From: Piscirickettsiaceae bacterium
GTDB taxonomy: Bacteria; Pseudomonadota; Gammaproteobacteria; Nitrosococcales; Methylophagaceae
Direction: 5' to 3'
DNA: 64,000 nt
Assembly: GCA_024685975.1 (NCBI GenBank)
Contig: JAIBDZ010000004.1
Location: 54,052-118,051, forward strand
The position numbers and the translations under genes are program-made. Positions 37,387 to 47,149 of this stretch are shown piece by piece (position 1 is the stretch's first letter; the number at the start of each line of letters is the position of its first letter). The notes beneath the pieces were generated by a model that was not told the origin of the DNA, made no database searches, and was given only the letters and a program-made list of their open reading frames with translations.

Positions 37387-37485
37387 ATGAGAACGGTGAT
37401 AGCAAGGGCTATGCAATATCGCTTTCACCGCGAAGAAGATTGGTCCGTATCCCCCATGGGGGTGCATTATCAACGAGAGAAATAA
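37387..37485 (+). CDS. Possible 32-residue small ORF or leader peptide
   Basis: An ATG at 37387 opens 32 codons rich in Arg, Gln and His (MRTVIARAMQYRFHREED start), with TAA 37483-37485 directly next to the ATG of the following gene. Exact adjacency would couple translation. No good ribosome-binding site is present and no homologue is recognised, so it may be chance. Confidence 0.25.
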   Translation: MRTVIARAMQYRFHREEDWSVSPMGVHYQREK

Positions 37486-37881
37486 ATGTCATTAAGTTTT
37501 AATAGCGAAGATGCGGGTCAAATTTTTGTTGGTGCATTTGCCCTAGCGGTGCCCATTTCTTTTTCTGAAGAAGCATGGCGCTTAAGTGAAACATTGCCAC
37601 TGATTAATTTATGTTTGTTAATCACATTATCATTGATATTTTTGGGTTTATTTAGTTATCAAGGTGTGTTTCAAAAAGAAGTCAGCTCAAGGCAATGGGT
37701 GTTTATTTCTCGAATTATCATTGCTTATTTGATGGCTGCTTTGGTGGTAGCATTAGTTTTATTTAGCTTGAATAAATTGCCATTATTGTCTGATCCTGTG
37801 ATCGCGATTAAACGTATCATTGTGATTACCATGCCAGCATCAATGGGTGCCATTATTGTTGATAGTATGGATAAAGAATAA
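37486..37881 (+). CDS. Putative integral membrane protein (DUF2391-like)
   Basis: This 131-residue protein has four predicted membrane helices. It begins FNSEDAGQIFVGAFALAV followed by PISFSEEAWRLSETLP, which I associate with DUF2391/TIGR02587-type membrane proteins. The end ITMPASMGAIIVDSMDKE is equally typical. No activity is known. The start codon follows a possible short ORF directly, and there is a 250-base gap afterwards before the ammonium sensor gene. Confidence 0.7.
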   Translation: MSLSFNSEDAGQIFVGAFALAVPISFSEEAWRLSETLPLINLCLLITLSLIFLGLFSYQGVFQKEVSSRQWVFISRIIIAYLMAALVVALVLFSLNKLPLLSDPVIAIKRIIVITMPASMGAIIVDSMDKE

Positions 37882-38129
37882 GCATTGTTATAAAATTTTT
37901 TAACGCCACTATAAAATAGTCCGATAATAATATTAAGGTTGTCAGGGATGGTATCTTTCTAAGTACAACGTTATTCATGCTGCCCTTATATGAAAAACAA
38001 ATATGGAGCTCTAGGCAAATAGCATTTTGCATTATTGGTCGTGTTTTATTATTGAAAAATAGTAAGTAGCTCATAAAATGCACGCGCTTTTTGTTTTAAA
38101 CTGGTAGAAACAAAAAAGCGAGAGGCTGC

Positions 38130-41100
38130 ATGGATAATCTTTGGGTACTGTTATCGGCATTATTGGTTTTCACTATGCAAGCCGGTTTCTTATGCCTTGA
38201 AAGTGGCTTGGTGAGAAGCAAAAACAGTATCCATGTCGCGGCCAAAAATATTTCAGACTTTGTCGTCTCCAGTGCCCTTTACTGGGTAGTGGGTTTTGGG
38301 CTCATGTTTGGCGATAGTATCGGTGGAATCATAGGGTCATCACATTTTCTCTTTAATCCAGAAGCCGATAGCTCCGGGCTTATTTTCTTTATCTTTCAAA
38401 TGATGTTTTGTGGTACCGCGGCGACATTAGTCTCGGGTGCGATTGCAGAACGAACTCATTATCTAGCTTATATCTTCATCACTGTTGTCATTAGCGTCTT
38501 GATTTACCCTGTTATTGGTCATTGGAGTTGGGGCGGTATTCCTACTGGTGGTGCAGTAGGCTGGTTTGAACAGCAAGGTTTTGTTGATTTTGCGGGTTCA
38601 ACCGTTGTGCATTCCGTCGGTGGCTGGGTTGCGTTTGCGGCAATATTAGTCATAGGGCCGAGGCTTGGCCGTTTTGAGAATGATGTAGAAAGAATTCCAG
38701 GAAGCAATGTGCCTATAGCTGCTCTTGGGTGTTTATTAATTTGGTTTGGCTGGTTTGGTTTTAATGGCGGTAGCGCCCTGGCTTGGGATGATTCTGTGCC
38801 TAAGATCATGCTTAATACAGTGTTGGCCGCTGTGTGGGGCGGTGTCGTGATTACCGTTATTCAAATGTGCTTACAGCGATATGCTGATGTGTATTTAGTG
38901 ATTAACGGCATTATCGGTGGGCTTGTTTCGATTACAGCCAGTTGTCATAGTGTATCGCCTATCAGTGCTGCAATCATTGGCGGGGTAGGCGGCTTGGTGG
39001 TCTTTTATGGTGATAAATTATTAGAAAGATATAAAATTGATGATGCGATTGGTGTGGTGCCGGCGCATTTGTTTGCAGGGATATGGGGCACCATGGCAGT
39101 CGCATTTTTCGGTGATACAGTCATCTTAGGAACTGGGTTATCTTCTTGGCAACAAATAGGAGTGCAAGCTTTTGGTATTGTGGTAGCTGGCCTTTATAGT
39201 TTTAGTATGGCTTATGCGGCCTTATCTGTGATTAATCGTTTTTATCCCTTACGTGTTGATGAAGAGGCGGAATTAGCAGGTTTGAATGTGGTTGAGCATC
39301 ATGTCAGTACGGAACTCTATGATTTATTGTCAACGATGCAATATCAACAAGAAAAATCTGATTTTTCTTCTCGCGTACCGGTTGAGCCTTTTACTGAAGT
39401 AGGTCAAATAGCACAACAATATAACCGTGTTATTGACAAGGTAAATCAAGAAATAGAACAACGAGACTTGGCTTTCCATGCTTTCAAGGAAAGTGAGTTC
39501 CGTAAAGGTGCGATACTCGACGCCGCGATGGATTGTATAGTGACGATTAGTCGACAAGGTGAAATATTAGAGTTTAATCCTGCTGCAGAACAATGTTTTG
39601 GGACTTCACGTAAAAGAGTGTTATCAAAACTGTTTATTCCATTATTTGTGCCAGAAGAAATCAAAAAAGTGATGCAAGATAGTTTGGAGCATGGCTTTAT
39701 TTTGGGTGATGGTTTGATTTTAAAACGTCAAAACGTCACGAAGTTATTGCGTTCAGATGGTGAAGCTTTTTCTGCTGAAGTCGTTGTTACTCCTACCAGC
39801 GATCATCAGCATGGATCAACTGAGTTTACATTACATATCAGAGATATCACGCAACAAGTCAAACTGCAAAACCGTTTGAAGCTGCTGGCTTATAACGATC
39901 CATTGACCGGCTTGTTTAATCGTAATTATTTCATTACGCATTTAAAAGAACGTATTGCTTATCATCAAAAGAAACATAAAGGTAATGTGGCTTTAATGTT
40001 CCTTGATTTAGACCAATTCAAACGTATTAACGACAATTTGGGACATCATGCTGGTGATGAACTGTTAATTGAAGTCGCTGCTAGATTGAAAAAATTAGCT
40101 CGAAAAGAAGATATCGTCGGCCGTTGGGGCGGAGATGAGTTTGTCTTGTTATTATCGGGCAGTTTGAAATTACCAGCCATTGAGAAAAGAGCACAAGCGA
40201 TTTTACAATCGATGCGGGAATCGGTGCAGCTAACTGATCAGATCATTACCGTTCCGACGAGTATCGGTATTGCACTGTCAAAACAAGGGGAATATAACGC
40301 AGAGCAATTAATGCAATTTGCTGATATTGCCATGTATCAAGCCAAACGCAATGGTCGTAATACCTATTGTGTTTATAGTGAAGAAATGAGCGAACAGGCA
40401 AGACAACAATTCCAGTTAGAACACGCCTTACCGCAAGCGATGGCAGAAGATGAGCTTCAGCTTTATTTTCAACCTAAGGTGTCGTGTCAAACGAGTCAAA
40501 TTGTCGGTTTTGAAGCGCTATTACGTTGGCAGCATCCAGAGTATGGCTTTATTATGCCGAATGAGTTTATTCCAGTTATTGAAGGTTCAAACTTAATTAT
40601 CGATGTCGGTGAATGGGTCATCGAAAAAGCAATACAACAACTCGCGCAATGGCAGTCGGAAGGCTTGCCGATGTATCCTGTTGCTATCAATATTTCTGGA
40701 CATCATCTACATTCTCCGACCTTATTGCCGATTATTAATAAGATGTTACTGAAATATAAAGTATCTCCAGAGTATTTGGAAATTGAAATTACAGAAAGTA
40801 TTCTGACGGGGGATACCGATGAAAGTATTGCTGCAATGGAAGCATTACAAAAAGCGAAAATAAGCTTGTCAGTAGATGACTTTGGTACGGGGTATTCATC
40901 ACTGAGTTATTTGAAGAAATTCCCGGTTGATACTTTAAAAATTGATCGAGCTTTTATCCGTGAGTGTCATACTAATCGAGAAGATGCAGCCATTTGTAAA
41001 GCCATTATTACTCTAGCAAAAAGTCTAGGTTTACAAATCATTGCAGAAGGGGTTGAAACCGCAGAGCAACTTGCTTTCTTATCGGATCATCATTGTGATA

Positions 41101-41180
41101 CATACCAAGGATATTATTTCAGTCGTCCTTTACCTGTCGAAGACTTAGTGCCAATGTTACAACAAGAAACGGCTAGTTAG
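38130..41180 (+). CDS. Ammonium transporter domain fused to PAS-GGDEF-EAL (c-di-GMP signalling)
   Basis: This 1016-residue protein joins an Amt/Rh channel to a c-di-GMP output module. Residues 1-395 form the Amt domain (MQAGFLCLESGL, the F-gate FQMMFCGTAATL, twin histidines in STVVHSVGG and PAHLFAGIWG). Residues 400-450 are linker, possibly HAMP-like, and PAS spans about 455-580. GGDEF is intact (GGDEF at 667-671, with inhibitory-site RKED at 658-661). EAL is intact (EALLRW from 795, DDFGTGYSSL, EGVET). Ammonium probably tunes cyclase or phosphodiesterase activity. GAGAGG precedes the ATG. Confidence 0.93.
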   Translation: MDNLWVLLSALLVFTMQAGFLCLESGLVRSKNSIHVAAKNISDFVVSSALYWVVGFGLMFGDSIGGIIGSSHFLFNPEADSSGLIFFIFQMMFCGTAATLVSGAIAERTHYLAYIFITVVISVLIYPVIGHWSWGGIPTGGAVGWFEQQGFVDFAGSTVVHSVGGWVAFAAILVIGPRLGRFENDVERIPGSNVPIAALGCLLIWFGWFGFNGGSALAWDDSVPKIMLNTVLAAVWGGVVITVIQMCLQRYADVYLVINGIIGGLVSITASCHSVSPISAAIIGGVGGLVVFYGDKLLERYKIDDAIGVVPAHLFAGIWGTMAVAFFGDTVILGTGLSSWQQIGVQAFGIVVAGLYSFSMAYAALSVINRFYPLRVDEEAELAGLNVVEHHVSTELYDLLSTMQYQQEKSDFSSRVPVEPFTEVGQIAQQYNRVIDKVNQEIEQRDLAFHAFKESEFRKGAILDAAMDCIVTISRQGEILEFNPAAEQCFGTSRKRVLSKLFIPLFVPEEIKKVMQDSLEHGFILGDGLILKRQNVTKLLRSDGEAFSAEVVVTPTSDHQHGSTEFTLHIRDITQQVKLQNRLKLLAYNDPLTGLFNRNYFITHLKERIAYHQKKHKGNVALMFLDLDQFKRINDNLGHHAGDELLIEVAARLKKLARKEDIVGRWGGDEFVLLLSGSLKLPAIEKRAQAILQSMRESVQLTDQIITVPTSIGIALSKQGEYNAEQLMQFADIAMYQAKRNGRNTYCVYSEEMSEQARQQFQLEHALPQAMAEDELQLYFQPKVSCQTSQIVGFEALLRWQHPEYGFIMPNEFIPVIEGSNLIIDVGEWVIEKAIQQLAQWQSEGLPMYPVAINISGHHLHSPTLLPIINKMLLKYKVSPEYLEIEITESILTGDTDESIAAMEALQKAKISLSVDDFGTGYSSLSYLKKFPVDTLKIDRAFIRECHTNREDAAICKAIITLAKSLGLQIIAEGVETAEQLAFLSDHHCDTYQGYYFSRPLPVEDLVPMLQQETAS

Positions 41181-41427
41181 TCTTGCTTGCATTTCGAATA
41201 TGGCGACCGCCTTTGGCCAATATGTAGGCGCTTAATAGGGCAATTACGCCGGCAATATAAAGCGCTATCATAGGTTCGCGACAAAATGCTTGTTCATGGA
41301 AAATTGAAAATTCTCCCATGCAATACTCTTCGGCTTTTTTATAGGCTGAAAAAAACCATGCCAATGCCCATAATGATGCTGGAAATAAAATCATAGATAA
41401 AATGATTAAGGTGAATCCTTTTTTCAT
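41173..41427 (-). CDS. Small two-helix membrane protein, unknown function
   Basis: This 84-residue protein has two membrane helices (FTLIILSMILFPASLWALAWFF-like opening and MIALYIAGVIALLSAYILA) separated by a short loop with two cysteines (EYCMGEF, AFCREP), probably periplasmic and able to form a disulfide. GGAG lies six bases before the ATG, supporting a real gene. It overlaps the end of the Amt fusion gene by eight bases tail-to-tail. I do not recognise a family. Confidence 0.65.
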   Translation of the reverse strand: MKKGFTLIILSMILFPASLWALAWFFSAYKKAEEYCMGEFSIFHEQAFCREPMIALYIAGVIALLSAYILAKGGRHIRNASKTN

Positions 41428-41576
41428 GGGTACTCCGAATAAACCTATAAAATGTACGTGAAAGTGCCGATTACAATATAGTCAACAAACAGTGATAATA
41501 GTTTCATCATCAGTTATAAAGAGAGATGACGCTATGACTGAACAGTAAAGGGTGTTACTTTACAAAGAAGATGATT

Positions 41577-41605
41577 TTACCTCAAAGCCATCAATATAGT
41601 ATAAT
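41577..41605 (+). promoter_or_regulatory. Candidate sigma-70 promoter for DUF2970 gene
   Basis: TATAAT at 41600-41605 is 17 bases after TTACCT (three of six matches to TTGACA). The ATG is 30 bases downstream. A perfect -10 with a weak -35. Confidence 0.4.
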
Positions 41606-41635
41606 TATATCTATATCATTAAGAGTAATAAAGAA

Positions 41636-41848
41636 ATGACAGAACATAAAGATCCATCAATGCTTTATATCATTTGGAGTGTTTTAGCCGCTTTTTTTGG
41701 TGTGCAAAATAAAGCCAATTATGATCGTGATAGAGCCTATGTCGAAAAAGTCGGTTTTCGGCCCTATCTGATCGCAGGAATTATCTTAACATTACTGTTT
41801 ATTTTTTCAGTGGCGTTAGTGGTTAAAATTGTATTAGCCAGCGTATAA
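41636..41848 (+). CDS. DUF2970 small membrane protein
   Basis: This 70-residue protein begins with a soluble segment and the family motif IIWSVLAAFFGVQNKANYDRD, followed by one membrane helix (LIAGIILTLLFIFSVALVVKI). This matches DUF2970, common in proteobacteria, of unknown function. It is convergent with the DEAD-box helicase gene, 13 bases away. Confidence 0.82.
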   Translation: MTEHKDPSMLYIIWSVLAAFFGVQNKANYDRDRAYVEKVGFRPYLIAGIILTLLFIFSVALVVKIVLASV

Positions 41849-41861
41849 AGCTAAGTACTCA

Positions 41862-43637
41862 TTAACCCTTCTTAAACTGGCGAATGTTTGGCTTCTTTGT
41901 TTTACTACGAACTCTCGCGCGTCTTGATGGGCGCTTGCTTGGGCGGTCTGAATGACTGACATTGGCATCATTGACCAAACTAATTTGTAGTTGTTTGTTA
42001 CATACCCAAACTTTTCTAAGCTGTTGGAAAATATCTTTTGGCATGCCTTCTGGTAAATCGACCGTACTGTAGTCGTCTTGTAGTGAGATACGGCCAATAT
42101 CTTGACTCGTTAATCCCGCTTCATTAGCAATCGCACCAACGAGATTTTTCACTTCGACACCGTGTTCACGGCCGACTTCAACCCGGTAAGTTTGTTTTCC
42201 GGCTTCTGTCGTAGTGGTCGGTTGGCCAGAACGTCTTGGAGAGCGTCTTGGTCTATCATCCCTGTCACCAGAAGCTTGTCGTTCATTACGTGCAGGACGA
42301 GATTCAGTATGTATAACAGGTTGTAGCGGTCTGCTCTTTTGAACAAGGTAAGCTAATGCTGCTGCGATATCCATAGGATCCGCATCATGTTCTTGTTGGT
42401 ATGCGCTTAAAACACGTTGGAAAAAACTCAAATCTTGTGATTCGATGGTTTCGCTTAATTGTTGAGTAAATTGCATGACCCTTTTGTCAGCAATTTCTTC
42501 TGAGCTAGGCAACTGCATTTTTGCAATGGTTTGGCGAGTTGCTTTCTCAATAGCAAATAACATGCGTTTTTCACGAGGTGAAATAAATAAAATAGCTTCA
42601 CCTTTACGCCCCGCACGACCAGTACGGCCAATACGGTGAACATAAGATTCGGTATCATATGGAATATCGTAGTTCACAACATGACTCATACGTTCGATAT
42701 CAAGGCCACGAGCGGCGACATCGGTTGCGATGAGAATATCAATTTTACCTTTTTTCATTCGCTCAACGGTTTTTTCCCGTAAGCTTTGATTCATATCACC
42801 ATTTAATGCGGCGCTTGAATAGCCGCGTGCTTCCAGCTTTTCAGCGAGTTCAACAGTGGCATTTTTAGTGCGAACAAAAATAATCATGCCGTCGAAATTT
42901 TCGACTTCAAGAATGCGAGTCAACGCATCTAACTTATGTGTACCAGTGACTTGCCAATAACGTTGGTTAATAGTGTCAACGGTAGAGGTTTTAGATTCAA
43001 TGCGAATTTCAACAGGCGATTTTAAATATCGTTTGGCAACGCGATGAATAGGGCCTGGCATGGTCGCTGAAAAAAGTGCGACTTGGCGTTGTTCTGGCGT
43101 TTCTTTCAATATGGTTTCGACGTCGTCGATAAACCCCATACGGAGCATTTCATCTGCTTCATCAAGGACTAGGGCACTTAATTGATTCAGTTTTAAAGTA
43201 CCACGACGAATATGATCAAGAACACGTCCGGGAGTACCAACGATGACTTGTGGGTGACGTTGCAGCTGACGTAGCTGGATCCCCATACTTTGACCACCAT
43301 AGATAGGCAAAACATGTAAGCCTTTTAAATGGCGAGCATAACTTTGAATTGCTTCAGATACTTGAATCGCTAATTCACGCGTAGGTGCAAGCACTAATAG
43401 TTGCGGTACTTTGAGTTTTATGTCGATTCGACTTAATAACGGTAGAGAAAAGGCTGCTGTTTTACCGGTACCTGTTTGTGCTTGACCTAATAAATCTCGA
43501 CCTTCTAATAAAGGCGCGATACTTTGAGCTTGGATAGGTGAAGGCGTTTCATAGCCGGCTTCTTGAACGGCTTTTAGGATCGGTGCGGCAAGCCCCAATG
43601 ATGAAAATGGAGGCAATGCGGATTGTTCTGTAGACAT
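41862..43637 (-). CDS. deaD: DEAD-box ATP-dependent RNA helicase DeaD/CsdA
   Basis: This 591-residue RNA helicase works in ribosome assembly and mRNA decay, especially at low temperature. RecA-like domain 1 has the Q motif, AQTGTGKTAAF (Walker A near residue 52), VLDEADEM and SAT. Domain 2 has ATDVAARGLDIERM and HRIGRTGRAG. A helical extension leads to a DbpA-type RNA-binding domain near residues 480-555 (EVGREHGVEVKNLVGAIANE) and a basic Arg/Lys tail. This is the CsdA layout. A cold-shock protein is encoded elsewhere in the window. Confidence 0.95.
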   Translation of the reverse strand: MSTEQSALPPFSSLGLAAPILKAVQEAGYETPSPIQAQSIAPLLEGRDLLGQAQTGTGKTAAFSLPLLSRIDIKLKVPQLLVLAPTRELAIQVSEAIQSYARHLKGLHVLPIYGGQSMGIQLRQLQRHPQVIVGTPGRVLDHIRRGTLKLNQLSALVLDEADEMLRMGFIDDVETILKETPEQRQVALFSATMPGPIHRVAKRYLKSPVEIRIESKTSTVDTINQRYWQVTGTHKLDALTRILEVENFDGMIIFVRTKNATVELAEKLEARGYSSAALNGDMNQSLREKTVERMKKGKIDILIATDVAARGLDIERMSHVVNYDIPYDTESYVHRIGRTGRAGRKGEAILFISPREKRMLFAIEKATRQTIAKMQLPSSEEIADKRVMQFTQQLSETIESQDLSFFQRVLSAYQQEHDADPMDIAAALAYLVQKSRPLQPVIHTESRPARNERQASGDRDDRPRRSPRRSGQPTTTTEAGKQTYRVEVGREHGVEVKNLVGAIANEAGLTSQDIGRISLQDDYSTVDLPEGMPKDIFQQLRKVWVCNKQLQISLVNDANVSHSDRPSKRPSRRARVRSKTKKPNIRQFKKG

Positions 43638-43773
43638 GGGGTAACCTGTGATGACCGATGTGCTAAATTAAGGACATCAGTAGTGTAAGAGCGTAACGAA
43701 AGTATTATACGTATTTTCCTGTAGGGATGATAGCTCTAATTGCTTGTTATTTAAGAAAGTATGTTGAGTAGAC

Positions 43774-44100
43774 TTATTTTACTTGTTTAAAATGATGAAC
43801 CCAGAGGAGATGGTTTTCATCCCATTCCATACCAGGATGCATTTTCAAAATGAGGCTTTTATAAGCGGCTAAACTCGGATAACCTTCAGCGATAGCATCG
43901 GCTTCAGTCATATCTCCCAATGTTTTACGCTCTATTGAGGTGATAATAAATTCAGTGCCTTCCAGTTGAAATGTTTCATTCGGATAGGCATATAAGCCAT
44001 CTCGACGTTGTTGAGTTTTGATGCCATTTAACGACATTGATACCAATTTGGGGTGAGTGACAAGTCGATCTATCTCACAGCTTTTTTCAGGTAAATTCAT
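43774..44100 (-). CDS. ASCH-domain protein
   Basis: This 108-residue protein fits the ASCH fold related to PUA. It has a central KTQQRRDGLYAYPNETF with the IxxGxK-like KT and Arg, and the C-terminal LGDMTEADAIAEGYPSLAAYK, where an AxxEGY motif is characteristic. Some ASCH proteins (YqfB) hydrolyse N4-acetylcytidine, others bind RNA. The activity of this one is unknown. Its start lies five bases after the upstream SYLF gene, so they share a transcript. Confidence 0.83.
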   Translation of the reverse strand: MNLPEKSCEIDRLVTHPKLVSMSLNGIKTQQRRDGLYAYPNETFQLEGTEFIITSIERKTLGDMTEADAIAEGYPSLAAYKSLILKMHPGMEWDENHLLWVHHFKQVK

Positions 44101-44105
44101 GATAT

Positions 44106-44666
44106 TTACTTCTTAATGCGGGTAAATTTAGAGCCTTCTAGCGTCAGGTTAAACATTAACCCTTTATTGCTAAAGACAAAACCAACGATAGGATCATGAA
44201 TTGTGACGGTGTTGATATCTTCTGCGGCACCCCATTCAACCAACGCGACTGAACCGTCTACACCGGCTTTCCAACCATCAAATTTTTGAAAGCGACGCAA
44301 AGCTTCTTGCGTCATAAAAACAAGCACGACAGACTTTGATTGCGCGCCGGCCTGTAAGCCAATCGATGCTGATGCAGTGTTGTAGTAACTGACAGTTTCA
44401 TTGCCGACACGTAAGGCACCTTCACCATATTCTCCACCGATCCAAAAACCGGCTTTAAGAATGTTTGGAAACACCAATACGCCTTGAGCACGTTGTAAAA
44501 ATGCATCTCCACCTGGGACTTCTGCACGGAAACGTTTTAAGGTTTCATCGACTTTGATATCGATTTCAGTTGCAGAAGCGGCAAAGCTATTGGTCGTGAA
44601 GCTAGCACAGAATAAGAGGGCAAATAATAAGACAATCCACGATGAGTGTCGGCGTTGTGTAGGCAT
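44106..44666 (-). CDS. SYLF (YSC84) domain lipid-binding exported protein
   Basis: This 186-residue protein has an Arg-rich start and signal peptide ending near TNSFA. The mature domain is SYLF/YSC84: ILKAGFWIGGEYGEGALRV, QAGAQSKSVVLVFMT and the closing NKGLMFNLTLEGSKFTRI. The domain binds phospholipids in eukaryotic homologues, while bacterial members are periplasmic and of unclear role. It is first in an operon with the ASCH gene. Confidence 0.88.
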   Translation of the reverse strand: MPTQRRHSSWIVLLFALLFCASFTTNSFAASATEIDIKVDETLKRFRAEVPGGDAFLQRAQGVLVFPNILKAGFWIGGEYGEGALRVGNETVSYYNTASASIGLQAGAQSKSVVLVFMTQEALRRFQKFDGWKAGVDGSVALVEWGAAEDINTVTIHDPIVGFVFSNKGLMFNLTLEGSKFTRIKK

Positions 44667-44732
44667 GGGCGAAGACCTGTAACAGACTAAATGAATAGCT
44701 AAATTAGCATGGAATAAAACAAAAGCAACGAA

Positions 44733-46328
44733 TTAATTGATACCTTGGCTAGCGAGGTATTCTTCGTAGCTACCTTTGAAGTCGATAATCCCGTCAGCGG
44801 TCATATCAAATATGCGTGTCGCTAAAGAAGACACAAATTCACGATCATGACTGACAAAGATAAGCGTACCTTCATATTGTTCAAGTGCCATATTGAGTGA
44901 CTCAATAGACTCCATATCCATATGGTTGGTAGGTTCATCCATAATGAGGATATTAGGTTTTTGTAATAATAGTTTACCGAACATCATTCGGCCTTTTTCA
45001 CCACCCGATAAGACGCGAGCAGGTTTATCAATCATGCTGCCAGAAAACAGTAATCGACCTAATGTGGCTCGAATCGATTGTTCATCATCTTGCGGCCCAC
45101 CCCACTGTTGCATCCAATCAAATAGATTGAGGTCATTGTCGAAAAGGTGCTCGTGGTCTTGAGCATAATAACCAATATTGACATTTTCAGACCATTTTAC
45201 TTTGCCTGATTTCGGTGGCATTTCAGTGGCTAAAGTTTTGACTAAGGTCGATTTACCAATCCCGTTAGCACCAATAATCGCGATGCGCTCTCCAACTTCA
45301 GCCATAAAGCTGAAATCAGAAAATAAAGCAGGTTCATCATCGTAAGATTGACTGAGTTTGCTAACTTCAACCGCGTTTCTGAATAATTTCTTTTCTTGAT
45401 CAAAACGAATATAAGGATTGACGCGACTAGATGGTTTGATGTCATCTAATTGGATTTTTTCAATTTGTTTGGCACGAGATGTGGCTTGTTTTGCTTTAGA
45501 GGCATTAGCAGAAAAGCGACGGACAAAGTCTTGTAATTCAGTGATTTGTGCTTTCTTTTTGGCATTGTCAGCGATTTGTCTGGCACGCGCTTGAGTCGAT
45601 GCCAACATATACTCATCATAGTTACCAGGATAGATACGCAGCTCGCCATAATCCATATCAGCCATATGGGTGCAGACACTATTTAAGAAGTGGCGATCAT
45701 GAGAAATAATCACCATGGTGCCATTGCGTTGATTGATAATATCTTCCAGCCAGCGAATAGTATTAATATCCAAATGGTTAGTCGGCTCATCAAGTAAGAA
45801 AATATCTGGATCAGCAAATAACACTTGGGCTAGTAAAATACGCAGTTTCCAACCTGGAGCGACTTCGCTCATTGGGCCATAATGTTGTTCAGTTGGAATG
45901 CCGACACCTAATAATAACTCTCCGGCTCTTGATTCGGCAGTATAGCCATCCATTTCAGCATACTGGCCTTCTAGTTCAGCGACTTTTAAGCCATCTTCTT
46001 CTGACATTTCAGGTAAGTTGTAGATGCGATCACGCTCGCGATGAACTTCCCATAGCGATTGGTTTCCCATGATAACGACATCGATAACACGCTGATCTTC
46101 ATAAGCAAACTGGTCTTGTTTTAAGACCGCAAAGCTTTCATTATCATCTAAACTGACATTACCTGATGTCGGCTCTAGTTGCCGAGATAAGATTTTCATG
46201 AAAGTCGATTTACCACAGCCATTTGCGCCGATTAAACCGTAGCGGTTGCCTTCGCCAAATTTAACGGATACATTCTCAAATAAAGGTTTGGCACCAAACT
46301 GCATGGTGATATTGGCTGTTGTTAACAA
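44733..46328 (-). CDS. ybiT: ABC-F ATPase YbiT
   Basis: This 531-residue translation-associated ATPase has two ABC cassettes and no membrane part. First cassette: GANGCGKST near residue 35, with an altered signature region APGWKLR where others have LSGG. Second cassette: GANGIGKST and VLSGGEKGR. The linker is charged and helical ([16 protein letters not shown]). Length and the changed first signature match E. coli YbiT, one of four ABC-F proteins there. YheS and Uup homologues are also in the window. Role: relief of ribosome stalling. Confidence 0.9.
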   Translation of the reverse strand: MLTTANITMQFGAKPLFENVSVKFGEGNRYGLIGANGCGKSTFMKILSRQLEPTSGNVSLDDNESFAVLKQDQFAYEDQRVIDVVIMGNQSLWEVHRERDRIYNLPEMSEEDGLKVAELEGQYAEMDGYTAESRAGELLLGVGIPTEQHYGPMSEVAPGWKLRILLAQVLFADPDIFLLDEPTNHLDINTIRWLEDIINQRNGTMVIISHDRHFLNSVCTHMADMDYGELRIYPGNYDEYMLASTQARARQIADNAKKKAQITELQDFVRRFSANASKAKQATSRAKQIEKIQLDDIKPSSRVNPYIRFDQEKKLFRNAVEVSKLSQSYDDEPALFSDFSFMAEVGERIAIIGANGIGKSTLVKTLATEMPPKSGKVKWSENVNIGYYAQDHEHLFDNDLNLFDWMQQWGGPQDDEQSIRATLGRLLFSGSMIDKPARVLSGGEKGRMMFGKLLLQKPNILIMDEPTNHMDMESIESLNMALEQYEGTLIFVSHDREFVSSLATRIFDMTADGIIDFKGSYEEYLASQGIN

Positions 46329-46398
46329 AGCGGTGTTCCTGTTTTTTTATCGTCAATGACTAACGAAGTTGTTAGAAAACCCACCATTATACATGCTC

Positions 46399-46662
46399 TT
46401 ATTGCTGAGCGATAAGGGCAATTTTAGCTTGGCGTGAAAGTTTTTTGATGGCGGCTTCGCGTTTTGAGGCGCTACTACGATCAGGGTGGGGTTCTTGATA
46501 AACAAGCTTTTTTGCTGCACTTGTCCGAAAAAAACGTGCGCCTTTTTGCTGTTGTTGATGTTCTTGGAACCGACGGCTGATATCGGTTGTGATGCCGGTA
46601 TAAAAATGACCGTTGTCAGCTTCTATAATATAGACAAACCACGCGGATTGCTGATGAGTCAT
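46399..46662 (-). CDS. GIY-YIG domain protein (YhbQ-like)
   Basis: This 87-residue single-domain GIY-YIG protein has the variants VYIIEA and FYTGITTD, with the catalytic Arg in ISRRFQEHQ and Glu in SKREAAIKK. It resembles YhbQ/UPF0213, nuclease-fold proteins with DNA-damage or exonuclease activity reported for some members. It overlaps msrB by four bases (ATGA) and is the second gene of that pair. Confidence 0.85.
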   Translation of the reverse strand: MTHQQSAWFVYIIEADNGHFYTGITTDISRRFQEHQQQQKGARFFRTSAAKKLVYQEPHPDRSSASKREAAIKKLSRQAKIALIAQQ

Positions 46663-47057
46663 TGTTCAGATTTATCAAAGTCCAAAGAGACAGAGTTTAT
46701 GCAGTAACGCATGCCTGTTGGTGCTGGCCCGTCATTAAAAACATGGCCAAGGTGGGCATCACAACGTGGGCATTTCACTTCAATGCGTTGCATGCCATGG
46801 CTTAAATCGGTTTCTTCGATAATGTTATTAGCGACGAGTTCAGATGAAAAACTAGGCCAGCCGCAACCGGAGTCAAATTTAGCATCAGATGAAAATAACG
46901 GTTGCTGACAGCAAATGCAGCGATAAATCCCAGCCTCTTTATGATCGACATAGATGCCAGAAAAAGGCGGTTCAGTACCGGCTTGTCTTGTTACACGATA
47001 TTGTTCAGGTGACAGCTGTTGTTGCCACTCAGAATCAGGTTTGTTGATGTCAGCCAT
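46659..47057 (-). CDS. msrB: Peptide-methionine (R)-S-oxide reductase
   Basis: This 132-residue enzyme repairs methionine-R-sulfoxide in proteins. It starts at ATG 47057; a TTG nine bases earlier is in frame. Two structural zinc CxxC pairs are present (CICC and CPRC), the substrate loop reads DSGCGWPSF, and the catalytic cysteine is in [11 protein letters not shown]. It heads a coupled pair with the GIY-YIG gene. Confidence 0.95.
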   Translation of the reverse strand: MADINKPDSEWQQQLSPEQYRVTRQAGTEPPFSGIYVDHKEAGIYRCICCQQPLFSSDAKFDSGCGWPSFSSELVANNIIEETDLSHGMQRIEVKCPRCDAHLGHVFNDGPAPTGMRYCINSVSLDFDKSEQ

Positions 47058-47098
47058 AACGGTCAATAAAGTAATAATCAGGCTGTTATGGTAACTGA

Positions 47099-47133
47099 TT
47101 TTCCGCCAAAAGAAAGGGTCTTCTGGCGGAAAA
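47099..47133. repeat. Perfect inverted repeat between msrB and chemotaxis receptor genes
   Basis: TTTTCCGCCA (47099-47108) and TGGCGGAAAA (47124-47133) are a perfect 10-bp inverted repeat with a 15-base loop. T residues lie on the 5' side, so it is not a classical U-tract terminator, but it may end the chemotaxis receptor transcript. Confidence 0.5.
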
Positions 47134-47149
47134 TAAAGCTAATATCGGT

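Noticed and set aside
37882..38129. NtrC or sigma-54 promoter before the ammonium sensor gene
   Set aside because: No GG-N10-GC pair with correct spacing was found, and the TGCA-containing stretch is not a proper NtrC dyad.
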